The position numbers and the translations under genes are program-made. The notes beneath the pieces were generated by a model. The model ran no database searches. It was not told the DNA's origin and was given only the letters and a program-made list of their open reading frames with translations. From positions 62,001-126,000 of the forward strand of contig JAENPR010000520.1 in assembly GCA_018135685.1 (NCBI GenBank): a stretch of 64,000 nt of DNA, written 5' to 3'. This document shows, in pieces, positions 22,921-34,755 of the stretch (positions are counted from its first letter, which is position 1; each line of letters begins with the position of its first letter). This DNA is from Themeda triandra. Lineage: Eukaryota; Streptophyta; Magnoliopsida; Poales; Poaceae.

Positions 22921-23851
22921 GTCAGTCTTGCTTCCTTCATCTTGTTAGCACCTTGTTAAATGCTCCATGGTGTGATCGATATGCTAAGGTAATGCAGGCC
23001 AATACAGCATGAGTTTGAGCTTTGGATTGTGGATTGTAACTTCTACAATCTGAACAAACAGGTAGCTTGTGACTCCAGTTTCGACAACCTAGGTCGTCGT
23101 TGGATTGTAACAATCCAAGAAGCTGGTCTTCCCCTGCTTTTCACGGATTGTGACTTGAAATTACCTGCAATGCCACTTGTTACAGACCCGTCAAGTGGAG
23201 CACACACAATGAAACAACCCAACGATCCTGAGCTTTTCACAATCTGCAACCTATTTTTCAGAATCCGTAGCTGAAACGAACATGTCACTGCTGATTGCTA
23301 TACTTACTCGAGATTTACTGTCATAGTCCATTAGGTTGAGTCAAGGTTCTTGACAATACTCACAAGGTCTATGAGAATCCATCCCAATACTCACAAGCTC
23401 CAATGTACCATGTGTTATGCTACCTTGCATGTTTATATGAACAGGCTTGTTATTTCTTGCAATGTTACCTTGTGACATGAAGCTCTTTACAGTATAGCTA
23501 TGCCATATTGCCATCTGCATGTTCTTGAGGTTGTTCTGGTCAAAAGTTTCTGAAAAGCTCTGGATACACGATCGCCCATTCTGCTCTTGGTCCTATCCAT
23601 GCAACTGCCAGCAAGTTGTCCACAGATGACATCTTGAACTCTCCGCCATGAATGTAACCTCAGAAGCTTATAAAGTTTCTTCCTGTTTTGATTACCTAAC
23701 ATTCAGGTTGACTGAGAGATCCATTCTTGAGCTAGATACTAGACTTTTTGCTACAATACGAAATATTATCAATCCATCCATTTGGTCTGCTTCTCTGTTC
23801 TAACACATGGTGATTGTGCCGCTAGCCAATAATGTGTTGTAGATGCTTCCT

Positions 23852-23898
23852 AGAGTAGTTCAGTAGCAATACTAAAAAAAAAGAGTAGTTCAGTAGCA
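23852..23898 (+). repeat. Micro-retroposon insertion (13 nt) with 17-bp target duplication
   Basis: AGAGTAGTTCAGTAGCA at 23852-23868 is repeated at 23882-23898. The insert is ATACT plus eight A. It is younger than Helitron H2, inside which it lies. Confidence 0.65.
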
Positions 23899-25237
23899 GC
23901 TGTAGGCATCTTTTTTTTCCGATTTCAGATTATTTTCGCTTCAGTGTAATTCGTTCGTGGCAGTAACTTAGAGATATTTGGAAAGCTTGTGCATGACTGC
24001 AGAAATGCTAAAGTTTTGGTATTTCTTTGGAACATGAATATAATTTGCTTAATTTCATATCCATAATCCAATTTTCACATGCATCTTTTATCTTTTTATT
24101 TTATTTGGTTTACAACCTTAAAGATGTTTACTGGATGAAATATTGATTTACATGCAGCAGGCCTCTGTTGTTTGTACATTTCCTCAATGTAAGTTCACCT
24201 TTTGTCTTGGTAAACGTAGAACTACCAGAATAACTTTTTGGGCTTTATATTGTTTTATTTATATAAGTAAATGGTTTGGTCTAACACAACTTGTAACACA
24301 ACTTCTAGCTATGGCCAAGTACTACTAATCCAAGTAGTCATTTTCGTGCTCTCTGCTCCTCTGTTTCTGTTTCTGATGTTTGTATGTGTCCAACGCTACT
24401 AGAGTGGCACTAGGAAGACAAACCATCTGTTATTTTTCGTATCAACATTTATTAGCCTCCTCAGTTGGCTACTTTGTACATTGATTTTGTGCTTTGTTTT
24501 GTTTCAGGTTTAGGTACGTGATTTGGATAATAAACAGGGCGGACTGTTGGACTCTGAAGAAATTTGTTTGCATTAATAGGTAGACGATCATAGGTTATGC
24601 AGGTATATTTTGCAGCTTTCTCTGAGTATCATGACTGTTTGGCAATGCGAGCACTTTGTCTCCTAAGTTCATTGTCCCTAACTAAGGAGATCAAATTGGG
24701 TAAAATTGTTGTTGAATGGCATTACGGCTTCTTGGGAGTTGCGTCAATGCTTGCTTGCTCTTTTTTGAATCAAGAATTGATGGAATTATTCGATGTTTAT
24801 AGTGCTATGAGCCTATGAAGATAAGTTTTTTTGATTGTATGAACGAAATCCAATAATAACTTCAGTAGGGTTGCTCTGTTGAACATATGTTGCCGAGCAT
24901 AGTTTCATGTCAGGTTTATATCATTTTGTTTTCCCAAGGGCAAATAAATCCGTGTGTTTGAATAAGTGTAGTGCCATTGTTAGAAATAAAAATGTCTTAA
25001 CCAGTGATTGTTAACAAAAGTTTGTTTTTTGGATTAAATATCACTTTTAGCGTTGGTATTTAATTTCACAATATTGTCATCTTATTGTGTGATCCGTGTG
25101 TTTTTAGTATAAAAGTTTATTATCCCGTAGCAACGCACGGGCACGCTACCTATACTATAGTAAGAACATTATCGTTCGGTTGTTTTCATGTGTATTTCTA
25201 AAATAAACCCGTAGCGTTAGCACGGGCACTATACTAG

Positions 25238-26390
25238 TATAAGGTAGTGTCACCATCTGTGTTCCGATCGGAAGAGGAAACGAGAATGTTGGCACGCCAA
25301 GAAGATGGCGACTTTGAAGGCCATCAAGAAAACAGACGGCGGCTGGGCTCCACGCGTTTCCATAGTGTGTGTTTATCACACGCTATGCCATGGGCCAGCG
25401 TTGTGTTTAGGCCCTATTTGTCAGGGTAAGCATGGGGTTAAATAGAGGAAGAGGCATCATGTAATGGCTAACAATGAACCTGAGACCAACTGTGAACACA
25501 ATGTTCTTGTTGAATCTTTCCTCGGCAATACCCTCTTCCTCATATATAATTTCAGAGTTAATTAGCTATCCGTGTCCTTGTTTGTTGCTATCATCCTACT
25601 TCTAATTCTTATTCTTGGTTCCTCACAATTGGTACTTTTGGGGCCTTTTCACCCACCAACCTCTACCTGTTCAGTCAAATTTCCCAAAGAGATCGATCTA
25701 GCTCCACTGAAACGGATCAAGCAAAATTAGTATATACCTCAACCTTCAAGGAGTTCATCAGGCGACCGGCCGAAGATGGAGAATGACTGTATCCAAGTAG
25801 AGGAGGAACACGCCAAGGTGGAGACAGATGGTGCCATGGCAGTGGCTGATTCCTGGAAGCAGAAGAAAGCGTTGGAGAGGCACTGCGCCATATAGTGGAG
25901 GCATGGAAACATGTGTGGAAGAATGAGCTGAGGAACTCTATCAAGCAGTCAAACAATTTTGATAGCATGTTGACATGATCAAACAGCATGTTGCGCTACA
26001 CGATGCGATTACTACTTCCATCTTGCCTCAGCCAGAAAGTGCGGACTAGAACAAGTCAATCCTCGGCAAGCCACCACCAGAGTTGCACATCGGGCCAAGT
26101 GGGTGGTAACCGCTGCTCCAGTTCACTAGGGAGTAGGACTAGCTTACGGGTCGGTCGTGACTCGCGGCTATAGTGCGAGCCTCAGTCACAAGTATTTTTT
26201 ATTCGGCCAAAATCTCGTTGATGGCTTTTCATTGAAATGATAGAAATTTTTGTACTACTAGTCACTCCAGCATGTCGTCTTTCGCAAATCATTTGGTGAA
26301 ATTGTACTTTCCGGTGTTCGAGGGGGAGCATCCACAATTTTGGGGGAAAATGATGTGAAGATTATTTTTGGGAAAAACAATGTGATAGCA
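25238..26390. other. Intergenic DNA with a decayed gypsy gag-like piece
   Basis: From about 26040 to 26340 the plus strand, across several stops, reads phrases such as HRAKWVVTAAP and MSSFANHLVKLYFPVFEGEHPQFWGK. The latter resembles the start of grass gypsy gag proteins (LxFPxFDGExPxLWK). Only a shattered remnant remains, so the boundaries are not drawn. The rest (25238-26000) has no recognised content. Confidence 0.4.
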
Positions 26391-26930
26391 GTGTTAGCAG
26401 AAACTCATTCATGCTCACAGATCAGAGGCAGTAGTGCTTGTGATCCATCTGTCATCCCTCGTTCATAACCTTCCTCTGCATGCTCTGTTTTTCATGTTCT
26501 TTACTCTATAAAAACCGAAAAGAAAATAAAAGGCATTGCTCATCTATACTACCATGGTTTGGAAGTTTATATGAGCAACCAAATGACCACCTTTTGCTCA
26601 CTATTTATGAGCCTTTTAGCCTCAGGCTACCCCTTATTATATGACTGTCGTGCTTCACACCATCTCATTTCATCACTAGAAGTGTTATAGGTACTAGGCT
26701 ATAACTGTAAGTCCAACTATTTAACCAATGGTCCAACGCTGCATTGGAGGCCAGATGATGTTGAAGAGATATCTTTATTGTTCATTAATCATCAGTATGC
26801 TTTTCCTAATGCTGGTTTAGAATGGGAGGTGCCATGAAATTGGAAGTTGCTTTTGTTCGCTATGGAACTAGCCATCAATTGTAGTCATCTCTGTTCTACC
26901 AGTTTGGTCAAATATTCTTAGGAGTTAGCT
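26390..26930 (+). ncRNA. PHAS-like block B4, miR2118-type site at 26817-26838
   Basis: It begins with a short piece of A-type 5' sequence (GTTAGCAGAAACTCATTCATG), followed by a B block: GGCATTGCTCATCTATACTACCATGG, split here as GGCATTGCTCATC and TACTACCATGG. A TATA-like CTTATTATATGACTG lies near 26633. Site core: AGAATGGGAGGTGCCATGAA (26819-26838). Two changes in the 3' half of the site (opposite the miRNA seed) weaken pairing. The spacing from TATA to site, about 185 bp, matches other B blocks. Confidence 0.55.
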
Positions 26931-27230
26931 GGCCTTCAACCCAGATCAGCCTAGGTTCGTCTTTGGGTTGCGACCAATTCTGTTAAGATAGCACCGTAGG
27001 TTATACACATATGCATGTGTAAGGGCAGCTATTGTACTGATTCTAAACATCAGTCCACGTAATGCGAACACAGAGTTAATTTGCATTGGTTTGTTGACTG
27101 TAGTGAGGTTCATTGCATTGGTCGCAAAAGAAACTAAAAAAATAAGTGATCCGCCTCACGTGAAGCTCCTATATGCAGCTAACTGCTCCATTACAGACTT
27201 TTCGGTTCCATGCCTTCACATGGGTATAAT
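26930..27230 (+). other. Downstream part of a B block
   Basis: Homologous to the region after the B7 site (51084-51300): both contain CAGTCCACGTAATGCGAACACAG and TTTGCATTGGTTTG (first phrase split as CAGTCCACGTAATG, CGAACACAG). This shows that the duplicated unit extends some 300 bp past the site. No coding sequence. Confidence 0.6.
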
Positions 27231-27309
27231 CATGATTGGTAGATCTATTGTGCGGTATAAAGTCCATTACACTCACTCTATCATTCATCATACTGGATAC
27301 GATGCTATC

Positions 27310-29130
27310 CTGCAATGACGGACCCAGAAAACAAATTTAGCTGGGGCGAAATCCAGATGATGGCGGAGCTGCAGCCCTTGCTCCTCTTCCCCACCTCCCT
27401 CCATCGCGGATTCGCGGTCGCCGATGGGCGCCTCCGTGCTGGAGGCCGAAGTACAGCGTGCGCCGTGCAGCAGCGGGCGCCGCCACGGTGGTCCGGCGGG
27501 GGTGGGCATAGCCGTGCAGAGTGTTGCGAGGGCGCGAGGGGAAGGTTGGCGGCGGCGTTCGGGCGGCTCTGCTCGATGCGGAAGCGGAAGAAGAGCAACC
27601 AACACAGAATAGAGAGGGATTGCCGGATTGGGGAATTGCCAAATTAGTGACCAAGTGAACTTGGGCTCTTATTTGGCTAAAACGCCTAGAAGCCCAGCAG
27701 GCCAGAGCCGAAGCCGCTGCTACTTGTTTGGGTCGTAGTGTTTCGTCCGTCGCGCGGAGACGCATACCCGTGGTGTCGCAGCTTCCACTCGCGCCGCTGG
27801 ACATGATCGGAGATGGGAAGATAGAAGAAGCTGAAGACCTGAAGATGTACTCCGGGGATATTGTGCTACGACGCCGGGGGCGACCGCCCCACCCCACCCC
27901 TAGGGTGCGTCCGTCGTTGGCTATCCATCTGTCACGCTTCGTCCCCTCGCAGCGCCGTCCCCCACGGGCGACAAGGACGGAGCTCCGTCCCCTCGCCGCC
28001 ACCCCCTCCTCTCCCCTGCTGCCGTCGGAGTGCGCCGCCGGGAACCCGCACGGGCGCAAGGAAGGTGGCGGCGGTGCCTTCTTCCGGATCGCAGGTCGCA
28101 GCGGCGAGTCTAGTGGTTGTCGAGGTGAAGGCAATGGCAGCCGGTCGTGGCTCTCCTGTCTCGGCGGCCCGATCCAGGGGTGCTAGGGTCGAATCCAGCG
28201 GTGCTTTGGCTTCTGGCCACCTCCGAGGGCGGTGGCGGTCTAGGCGATGTTGGGGTGGCGGCTGCGGCGGCACGGGGCGGGTTCCCTCCTTCGGCGGCCG
28301 GATCCGGCAATCCCGGGGCCGCATGAGTCGCCCTGGCGCTAGTCCAGCATGAGGCCTGATTTCCGTAGCCAATGGCGGTCCAGCGCTGTGGCAGCCTTCT
28401 CTTGGTGCTAGGTCAACGATGGCGGGATGAGGCCGCTCGACCGAACGACGATGGTCCGTAAGGATCTGGCGCGGGCGCGCTTGCTGGACTTCCTGGCGGG
28501 CAACCGGCTGAGGCAACAGCGACGACGACCAGAACTGACAGACCTCGACGTGTGGCTTGGGTGGCGACTCATGCAGTGAGTATAGGCATCAACTAATGCA
28601 GGGGGTTGAGACGCCATGGCAAAAGCTGTGTCCTTTGGACTGATGACGGTGACGCCTCTGGCGCCGTATTCTTCCTTTGGAAGCGTCTATTGATCGACTC
28701 TCTTCCCTTTGCGCAACGTAGAAGCCCGTGCCTATCAATCTGTAATAGTCGTCACCAATGCGGCGAGGAATGTGGAGGTCTAGCGGATGGTGGCTGGGAG
28801 GAGGGCATTAACATGGTGTTTGGAGGGCTTCACATTTGTCTAGGAATGAGTTATGACCACGCCTTCGGCGAGGAGGCCGGTGTGGCAGGTGGCCACGTAA
28901 AGCATAGAGGCCGACGTGGGAGGTCATGGCCAGCATATTGTGTTGCCGAGATGACCTGCGTGGTGTGGCGCTACTGTTCCGGCGCTAGGGGCTCTCTGAC
29001 CGGCAACCAGTAGGTGGCACTTTTATTTTGATGAGGCAGTTAGACTAGTCGTGTTGGTTTGTTGTATTGGTGTTTGTAATAAGAAACAGTTATATGCATC
29101 TGTCGATGCTGAGGCTGAGATATATTTTTA
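27310..29130 (+). mobile_element. GC-rich insertion with LINE-like 3' end in block A3
   Basis: A GC-rich segment of about 1.8 kb interrupts A3. Its final part (GTTGGTTTGTTGTATTGG...TATGCATCTGTCGATGCTGAG) resembles the 3' UTR of grass L1-type LINEs, which often end in a phrase of the form GCATCGATTGATGCAGAGG. No endonuclease or reverse transcriptase motif is legible, and the long open frames on both strands look like GC artefacts. It may be a non-autonomous LINE or a 5' UTR/ORF1 remnant. A target duplication was not found. Confidence 0.4.
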
Positions 29131-29234
29131 ATATATTTCCTTTTCTGCATTACCTACACCTCTTCAAAGTATGTGCCCTCGTTACTGCATGGCCTGCTAC
29201 TATATCAATGATATGGTTCTACTCCTTTTATCTA

Positions 29235-29328
29235 CTCACTCCGTCCCATTGAAAGTGTCGTCCGGAAAACGTGTTTGTGAGGGGAGCACGCTTTTCAAAC
29301 GACACTTTCGATGGGACGGGGGGGGGGT
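29235..29328. mobile_element. Stowaway MITE (94 bp)
   Basis: Ends CTCACTCCGTCCCATTGAAA and TTTCGATGGGACGGGG are inverted repeats of the Stowaway (Tc1/mariner) type, CTCCGTCCCA. They are flanked by TA at 29233-29234 and 29329-29330. The near-perfect hairpin (AGTGTCGT...ACGACACTTTC-like arms) and small size are typical. It lies 220 bp upstream of the A3 site. Confidence 0.93.
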
Positions 29329-30210
29329 TAGCTATATGTTGTGTTCCCCACATTCAGTTATCCAGCCCCGTCATTGTTTTAAGTGCTGACTCAGTTTGAA
29401 GTTTGCACCTCTCTCCCATTTCCATGTAGTACTCTTCTGCTTGTACCCATCGCCAGCAACCTGGGGCTTCAAGAATGCAGATGTACTTTCAGAGGATGAT
29501 GATCCATCAACCACAAAAATCTAGAGAAATTAAGTTCTAGTTTGATAGTTTGCATGGCAGGTATTAGGATACACAAAGGTGCCGCAGATATTGCAGAAAC
29601 CAGACTTCGCGTGCCCATCAGTAGACAGTTCGCCTCTGATGAAGGTGAGATTGGAGTTGCTTTGGTTGATGGAATCCCCAGCGAGGAAGAAGATTGGAAA
29701 GCGACCCCGTCGACCATGCCAAGGTGAGCTATCCCTCTGTGCACGCTTGCTGCGCCTGTTATGGCACGTCTCCGGCAGCCATGGCCACCTTTCTCCACGA
29801 ATCCACGTTGCCGACAACCGCTGCAGCTCTACTTTTTATCTGGCTGGTCGCGTCGACGTCAGCGACGGCCGCCGTGCTCCAGCTCGGCAGCGACCCGGCA
29901 TCCACGGCCACGCCGAACTCTGCTTCTCCATGGTTCTTATATGACTAACTGTTCGCCGCGCCCAACTCTGCCTCGCCTTGCTTCTTCTACGGCCGCGCCC
30001 CACTCTGCCTCGCACACCCACTCGGAGCATCCTGTTCACCAACAGCTAGCACCGTGTTGAAAACAACAAAACGGTTGTCGAAACCTGTTGAACCCAATTG
30101 TCAAAACATAAACTGCCTTTGTTCTTCTCCATGTTGGACTAGATTTGTCTACTAAGCTGTTGCAAATAGGATTTGTAGAAGGTTTTCGTGGAGACAGATC
30201 TTAGTAGGTG

Positions 30211-30256
30211 ATGAGGCGCTGCGCGTATTTCCTCAAAAAAATGAGGCGCTGCGCGT
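30211..30256 (+). repeat. Micro-retroposon insertion (14 nt) with 16-bp target duplication
   Basis: ATGAGGCGCTGCGCGT at 30211-30226 is repeated at 30241-30256. The insert is ATTTCCTC plus six A. Confidence 0.65.
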
Positions 30257-30479
30257 GGAGGCTCAAGTGTTGCGGATGCGGATGCAAGTGTTGTTTGGAT
30301 TGATATTCATGTTTGACCTTTTCTCTTTGTGATGAATGACCAACGTCTATGTATGTATGTACGTACCATAAGTAGTAGTTCCACTGGTTTGATTTCTGTG
30401 ATGTGTGTGACCATAGCTGAAATTCGACATCTGCATGAAGATTCAGCATCATCCTCGATTGCTTCTGCTAGCTGCTAAG

Positions 30480-31011
30480 GTGTGTTCCTAATGCATTTTT
30501 ACATTAAAGTTTAGGGTTAATTATCAAAAATTCTTGACGTCATGCAGAGCCGATTTAATTCGTCGATCTTTACTGGACCAACTGCTGTTGCAAGGTTGCC
30601 GCTATTCATTGGGGGTTCATGTTGATATATATTGTCGCTATATATACCTCTTGAATGATGATTTTTTTTTCCTTGCATGTATGTCCAGATTGGATTCTGT
30701 ACTGTGTAACTTGTCAAATACCAACTTTTTTTTTCATCAATGTCCAGGCGTATTCGTCGTCAACTCCAGCGAAGTCTTCCACCGCCGCTCATCGAAGACA
30801 GGGATCTCGACAACGCCTTCGACGACTACGACCTCGAGCTCGCCTTCGACGATCTCAACCTTGGGCAGTCTCCGTCTGCATCTTCATCACCAAGTACTTG
30901 TATAGTTAGCAGGTATATTTGTATAGTTAGCAGGTATAATCTTGGTGATCTAATCTTATCGTTCACAGTGATCAATTTATCTAGTGTACGAGTCGTGTTT
31001 ACACTAGTTGT
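30480..31011 (+). pseudogene. Possible captured exon at 30748-30895, acidic protein
   Basis: A T-rich tract and TGTCCAG acceptor (about 30728-30747) precede a GC-richer stretch. Its best frame reads DRDLDNAFDDYDLELAFDDL followed by NLGQSPSASSSP, an acidic, serine-ended segment like an activation domain. I do not recognise the family. The other frames are serine/threonine- or arginine-rich and less natural. The phrase TTGTATAGTTAGCAGGTATA is tandemly doubled at 30898-30938. The solo LTR begins directly afterwards. Confidence 0.35.
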
Positions 31012-32817
31012 TGTTGGCATTTCTTAGCGCAACCACCAAAAGTATGGCAGCAACGCCAGAGATGCTAGGAGGGGTAATTCTATATCTATTGGATATTCCG
31101 CAAGCGCACAGAATGTACCGCTGTAGCATTTCACCGAGGAGTATTCCAAGGTTGTCGATTTATATTTCTCCCAAGGGAAAGCAGTAGCTAGGAGTTAATA
31201 GGGGGAGAAGATCCAGGTGTCTCTAGTCTAGTATCACTAGTGGAAGAGGGATAAACGGAGTGTATAGGAAGGGTGGATCAAGGAGTTAGCAAGAAGGTTT
31301 ATGAGGTAGAGTGATAGCTAGGTGGGAGGACAACGAATGAGTGAAAGACTCCTATGACTCTGACTCTACTTCTGCGGACTAATCTAATCTAGTAGTGGAC
31401 ATACACTAAAGTCGCTAATCCTGTCTTACTTGGCTGCTGGAGGTATAACCGGGCGTAGGAGGGTTCATACCCTATCCCAGCAGACCTAGTCTTATGAGCG
31501 CCTATCGACCTGCCCAACGCAAATAGAACCTAAAGGGAGACGGAGTCCTGTCACGATTCACCGTTCCCGCTAATATACGTCAGGAATATGAGTGGTAAAC
31601 CAATCAGTGAGGTGAATATCCACAGGTAGGCTTAGGTTGAGCACCACGCTCACACTAACTCCTACAACCCAGGCTAAGCATACGACTTAACCCAAGCTCG
31701 AGTGCTCTAGCACAAGGCGGTGGAAACAATCAAGCAGACACGACTAACTTATCTAGTGAACTACTACTACCAGACAGACTAGAACACTACAACACTACTA
31801 CTAGAGTAATATTGCACTAAGTAAGTACTGAAAGTAAATATTCAGAAAAGTAAAGGAAAAGTATGAAAGTCTTACAAGAGGAAGACATACCAGATTCTTC
31901 AGAAGACGACTCCGAAGACCCCGAGTTTCGCTCGACCCACTCTAACTCCCACACTACTACTACTACTACTATAGTGGACTACATAGCTTCACATGGCTCT
32001 CAAGAGGCTTCTCCTTGATGTCTTGAATGAGAGGGAGTGAGGGGGTATTTATAGTGGGAGGTGGAGTAGGGGCTACTCCACCGCCACGTTATCGATCCGC
32101 GTGATGTTGCCTCCTTGCCCTTGGATCAAACCGACTTGAAATGGACGTTCGTGGGCAGAGGACACGTGGAGACCATGCAGGAAGTCGGTGGGAGGCCAAC
32201 CGACCTTTGGTGGGCCCACATGTCTGGTCGGCCGACCAGGCTTTGGCTGACATGTGGGTCCCACCAGCCTTCTAGAAGCTCCTGAGGTCGGTGGTGAGTC
32301 AGGACAGGTGGCATCCCACCAAAGGGTGGTCGGCCGACCTGGCCCATTGGGAGGCTGACTCACCACTGACTTCCTGACGTCTCTGGTGTTCTGGCAGTGT
32401 CCGAGATGGCACCAAACCTTGGTTGGTCGACCTGCCTTTGGTGGAATCAAAGGGCCATCTTTTGCAGGTAGCTTCACCATGCAATTCTAAGCACAATGGT
32501 GGTATTGGACCCACAAATGTCGTCGGCCGACCCGACCTTTGTGCTCATCTTTTGCACACTGCTTGTCCGAGGCTATGACATTGATGAATGTGGAGTTGGT
32601 TTGGTCATTGGCCATCTTGGTTGGTTGTTCTACCTTCATTTGTAACTTCCGAACACTGAAAAGTGCCTGTTTGCACCTGCACTCAAATAATGACATGTAC
32701 ATCTGGAACCAAGTCAATTGTACCTATGTCACTACTTATTTACTGGGTGTAGCTCTGAATTGTGACCATTGTTGATGGCTTTCATGAGATGAAAACAGGA
32801 TCTAAATGCCGTCAACA
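31012..32817 (-). mobile_element. Solo LTR (1.8 kb) of a gypsy-type retrotransposon
   Basis: GTTGT at 31007-31011 and 32818-32822 is a perfect 5-bp target duplication. Read on the minus strand the sequence begins TGTTGACGGCATTTAG and ends AATGCCAACA, the canonical TG..CA of an LTR. A TATA-like TATAAATAC is present on the minus strand (about 32047-32055). No internal domain, primer-binding site or second LTR occurs, so the element was reduced by LTR-LTR recombination. A CTA triplet run and a GGTCGGCCGACC-rich stretch lie inside. Confidence 0.9.
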
Positions 32818-32822
32818 GTTGT

Positions 32823-33390
32823 CCTGTTCATGTTATGCGATATCATGATCAGCTCTGCTAGTATATATGATCTGTTAATCTGCCATGCTAATAATTATGC
32901 CATGTTCAATCTAGTTGATCACCGTTCTGCCACAATCCAGACGTTTGCTTTGGTCATTTTGAGGCACTAAATTAACTTCATAAGAACTACAAAGTTTGTT
33001 TTGGTCATTTCCCATTTGGCAATTCGATAGTAATGTTGTTCACAAAATCTATATTTCTCTCTAAGTTTCATGAAACAACAAGAGAGATAAGATTTGTGAA
33101 CAATGTAAGAACCACCATGTTGGATGAATAAATGACTACACAACAAAAATAAACTTGGTAGATCTTGAAAACTATTAAAATGTTGTAGTTTAAAACTTTT
33201 TCATTTTAGTTCATCTCGTCATGCAAAATAGGTTTGAATTTCAAAAAAAAATTAAAATTCGATTTTTTCAAATGGCACAGATGGAAAACACCCAAAATAA
33301 GCTTTGTAGATCTCAAAAAGTTACAAATCTTGTCATGCTTTTGAATTTCAAAAATTTAAAACAAAAATTAAAAAAAAACAAAATTGTTTG
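32823..33390. other. AT-rich DNA, no gene
   Basis: Nothing codes. Phrases such as TGTAGATCTCAAAAAGTTAC and TTTGAATTTCAAAAATTT are typical of the AT-rich interior of large grass CACTA elements, so this may be the body of the truncated element that continues to 34320. Confidence 0.4.
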
Positions 33391-34320
33391 TCGAGTTCCC
33401 TTCCTGGACAACTCGAAAAACACGCAGCCCATTAGGCCCAACAGCCCCAGGAGCCCTGCAATATATAAGCGCCCTCCCTCCCTCCCTAGGGTTTGACCAG
33501 CATCCCTCACTTCGTCCGCGACAATCCCTCTATCTCCCTCCTCCCGTCTCACTCTCTCTGTATTACTCCTCCTCGCCCACCCCCTGGCGCACGGAGCGGC
33601 GTCCCTCGGCGGCACCAGGCGCGAAGGCTAACGGGTCGCGGCGGCACTGGGCACGGTGGGTGGCGCGAGCGGCGGCGCACGGCGACGGCTCGCGGCACGG
33701 CAGCCCGCAGCGGCACTAGGCGCAAGCGGCGCCAGGCACGGCGGCTGGTGCGAGCGGCGGCGCACGGAGGCTCGCGGCGGCACCAAGCACGAGCGGCACT
33801 GGGCGCCGCGGCTGCCGCGAGCGGCGACGCACTACGGCTCATGGGTCACGGCGGCACCGGGTGCGGAGGCTCGCGAGCAGCAGCGGCACCGGGCGATGCG
33901 GCTCGCGCATGCGGTGGCGCTAGTCCCTCCAGATCCGGTGTCTCCGGGCGGTGGCGGTGTGGATCAGGGTGGCGGCGGTGCACCTCCGTGCCCACGATGA
34001 CGCTGGTGGCATACCTTCATGCCCACGGCGACGGTGGCGGTGCACCGCCAAGCCCACGATGCCGGCGGTGGCAGCGGCCCCCTGATGGGCTCGGCAGACC
34101 CGTGGATGGGCTCACCGGGCGGTAGTGTTTTTTTTTTCAATGATTCTTTGCCGAGTGTCTTTTTGGCACTCGGCGTCTTTACCGAGTGCCCTGATAAAAG
34201 ACACTCAGCAAAGAGCCTTTATCGTGAGAAATTTCCCCGGAGGCCCTTTGCCAAGTGCCGCACTAGAGAAAGCCTTTGCCGAGTGTAAATGGCTCTTTGC
34301 CGACTGCAAAAGCACTTAGC
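33390..34320 (+). mobile_element. CACTA-type element fragment with a GC-rich captured block
   Basis: TTCTTTGCCGAGTG, GGCACTCGGC and GCACTCAGCAAAG repeats at 34140-34320 are the subterminal repeats of the grass CACTA family named for TTTGCCGAGTG. Upstream, 33430-34120 is a GC-rich block with a TATA-like ATATATAAGCG (33461) and CTAGGGTTTG. It looks like a promoter and first exon swallowed by the element; its frames are low-complexity Ala/Arg/Gly and not recognisable. No intact CACTA terminus was found here. Confidence 0.6.
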
Positions 34321-34339
34321 AAACTGCCTGTGAACTATG

Positions 34340-34755
34340 GACTTTTGTTCCCTTTCTTCGAATACGTGAAGGTTGCATTACATGCATTTGAAAGCTCCAA
34401 GCATAATATAGAAGCCACCATCAGTTGGTTGATCTTTATGGCGCGTTTGGATAGTGGCCAAACCACGCCGCACTCACTGAACACCGTCGCCGCACTTTGC
34501 CTCACGTTTGATGCACGCCGCAGGCTTGAGTCAAAAACGCAGGCCCCAGCTCAGCAAGAGTCGGGTGGCCGATTTGCTCGATGCTCTTCTGGACCAATTC
34601 TGAAGGAGAAGATATTCTGGCACAGCACCAGATCCATTGCATGAGTCATGTCATGTGTAAGGGCTGCTTGAGTCCTGATTTTAACCATCAGTTGCAAACA
34701 TAAGTTTAATCTGGTTCGTTAGCTCTAGCATTCAGTTGTCTGTTCATTCATTGGC
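34340..34755 (+). other. Remnant of a PHAS-like B unit between CACTA pieces
   Basis: ATGAGTCATGTCATGTGTAA (34642-34661) and GTTCGTTAGCTCTAG with TGTTCATTCATTGG match the region downstream of other B sites (for example 37406-37500). No site is left. It shows that another copy of the repeat existed here before the CACTA insertions. Confidence 0.5.

Larger units (their letters stand above)
21101..25237 (+). mobile_element. Helitron H2 (4.1 kb), plus strand, carrying a DNA polymerase epsilon subunit exon
   Basis: It starts TCTATACTATAATTGAATTC after an A at 21100. It ends with the hairpin region CCCGTAGCGTTAGCACGGG and ACTATACTAG at 25237, followed by T. Internal sequence includes a GC-rich block (21.34-21.86 kb) and a captured histone-fold exon. 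There is no Rep/helicase, so it is non-autonomous. Both termini are doubled: the 5' terminal 121 bp is repeated in tandem, and a second 3'-like hairpin (CCCGTAGCAACGCACGGG) lies at about 25133-25150, 85 bp before the final end. Confidence 0.85.
27240..30180 (+). ncRNA. PHAS-like block A3, interrupted; miR2118-type site at 29549-29570
   Basis: The 5' part (27240-27305) has the A-type phrase GTGCGGTATAAAGTCCATTA. The block resumes at about 29135 with TGCATTACCTACACCTC and continues with the conserved GATCCATCAACCACAAAAAT (29509-29528). The site core is TGCATGGCAGGTATTAGGAT (29551-29570). An insertion of about 1.8 kb (27.31-29.13 kb) and a Stowaway MITE (29235-29328) separate promoter and site. 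Downstream it keeps the shared GCAGATATTGCAGAAACCAGAC and AACCTGTTGAACCCA phrases (first split after GCAGATATTGCAG). It is probably compromised unless it uses a new promoter. Confidence 0.5.

Noticed and set aside
27337..28516. Long open frames on both strands, 27.3-28.5 kb
   Set aside because: They are low-complexity Pro/Arg/Ala/Ser frames in GC-rich DNA, with no domain and mutually overlapping.
29540..29650. Minus-strand peptide (CNICGTFVYPNTCHA) across A-type sites, suggesting a Cys-containing protein
   Set aside because: The frame is not kept in other A copies (A6 and A4 break it), so the conservation is at nucleotide level around the site.
30898..30938. Tandem TTGTATAGTTAGCAGGTATA as another micro-retroposon
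   Set aside because: The copies abut directly with no A-run between them, so simple slippage is more likely.
33493..34125. 210-codon plus-strand frame
   Set aside because: It is an Ala/Arg/Gly repeat from GGCGGCAC/GCACGGCG-type repetition inside a CACTA fragment; not protein-like.
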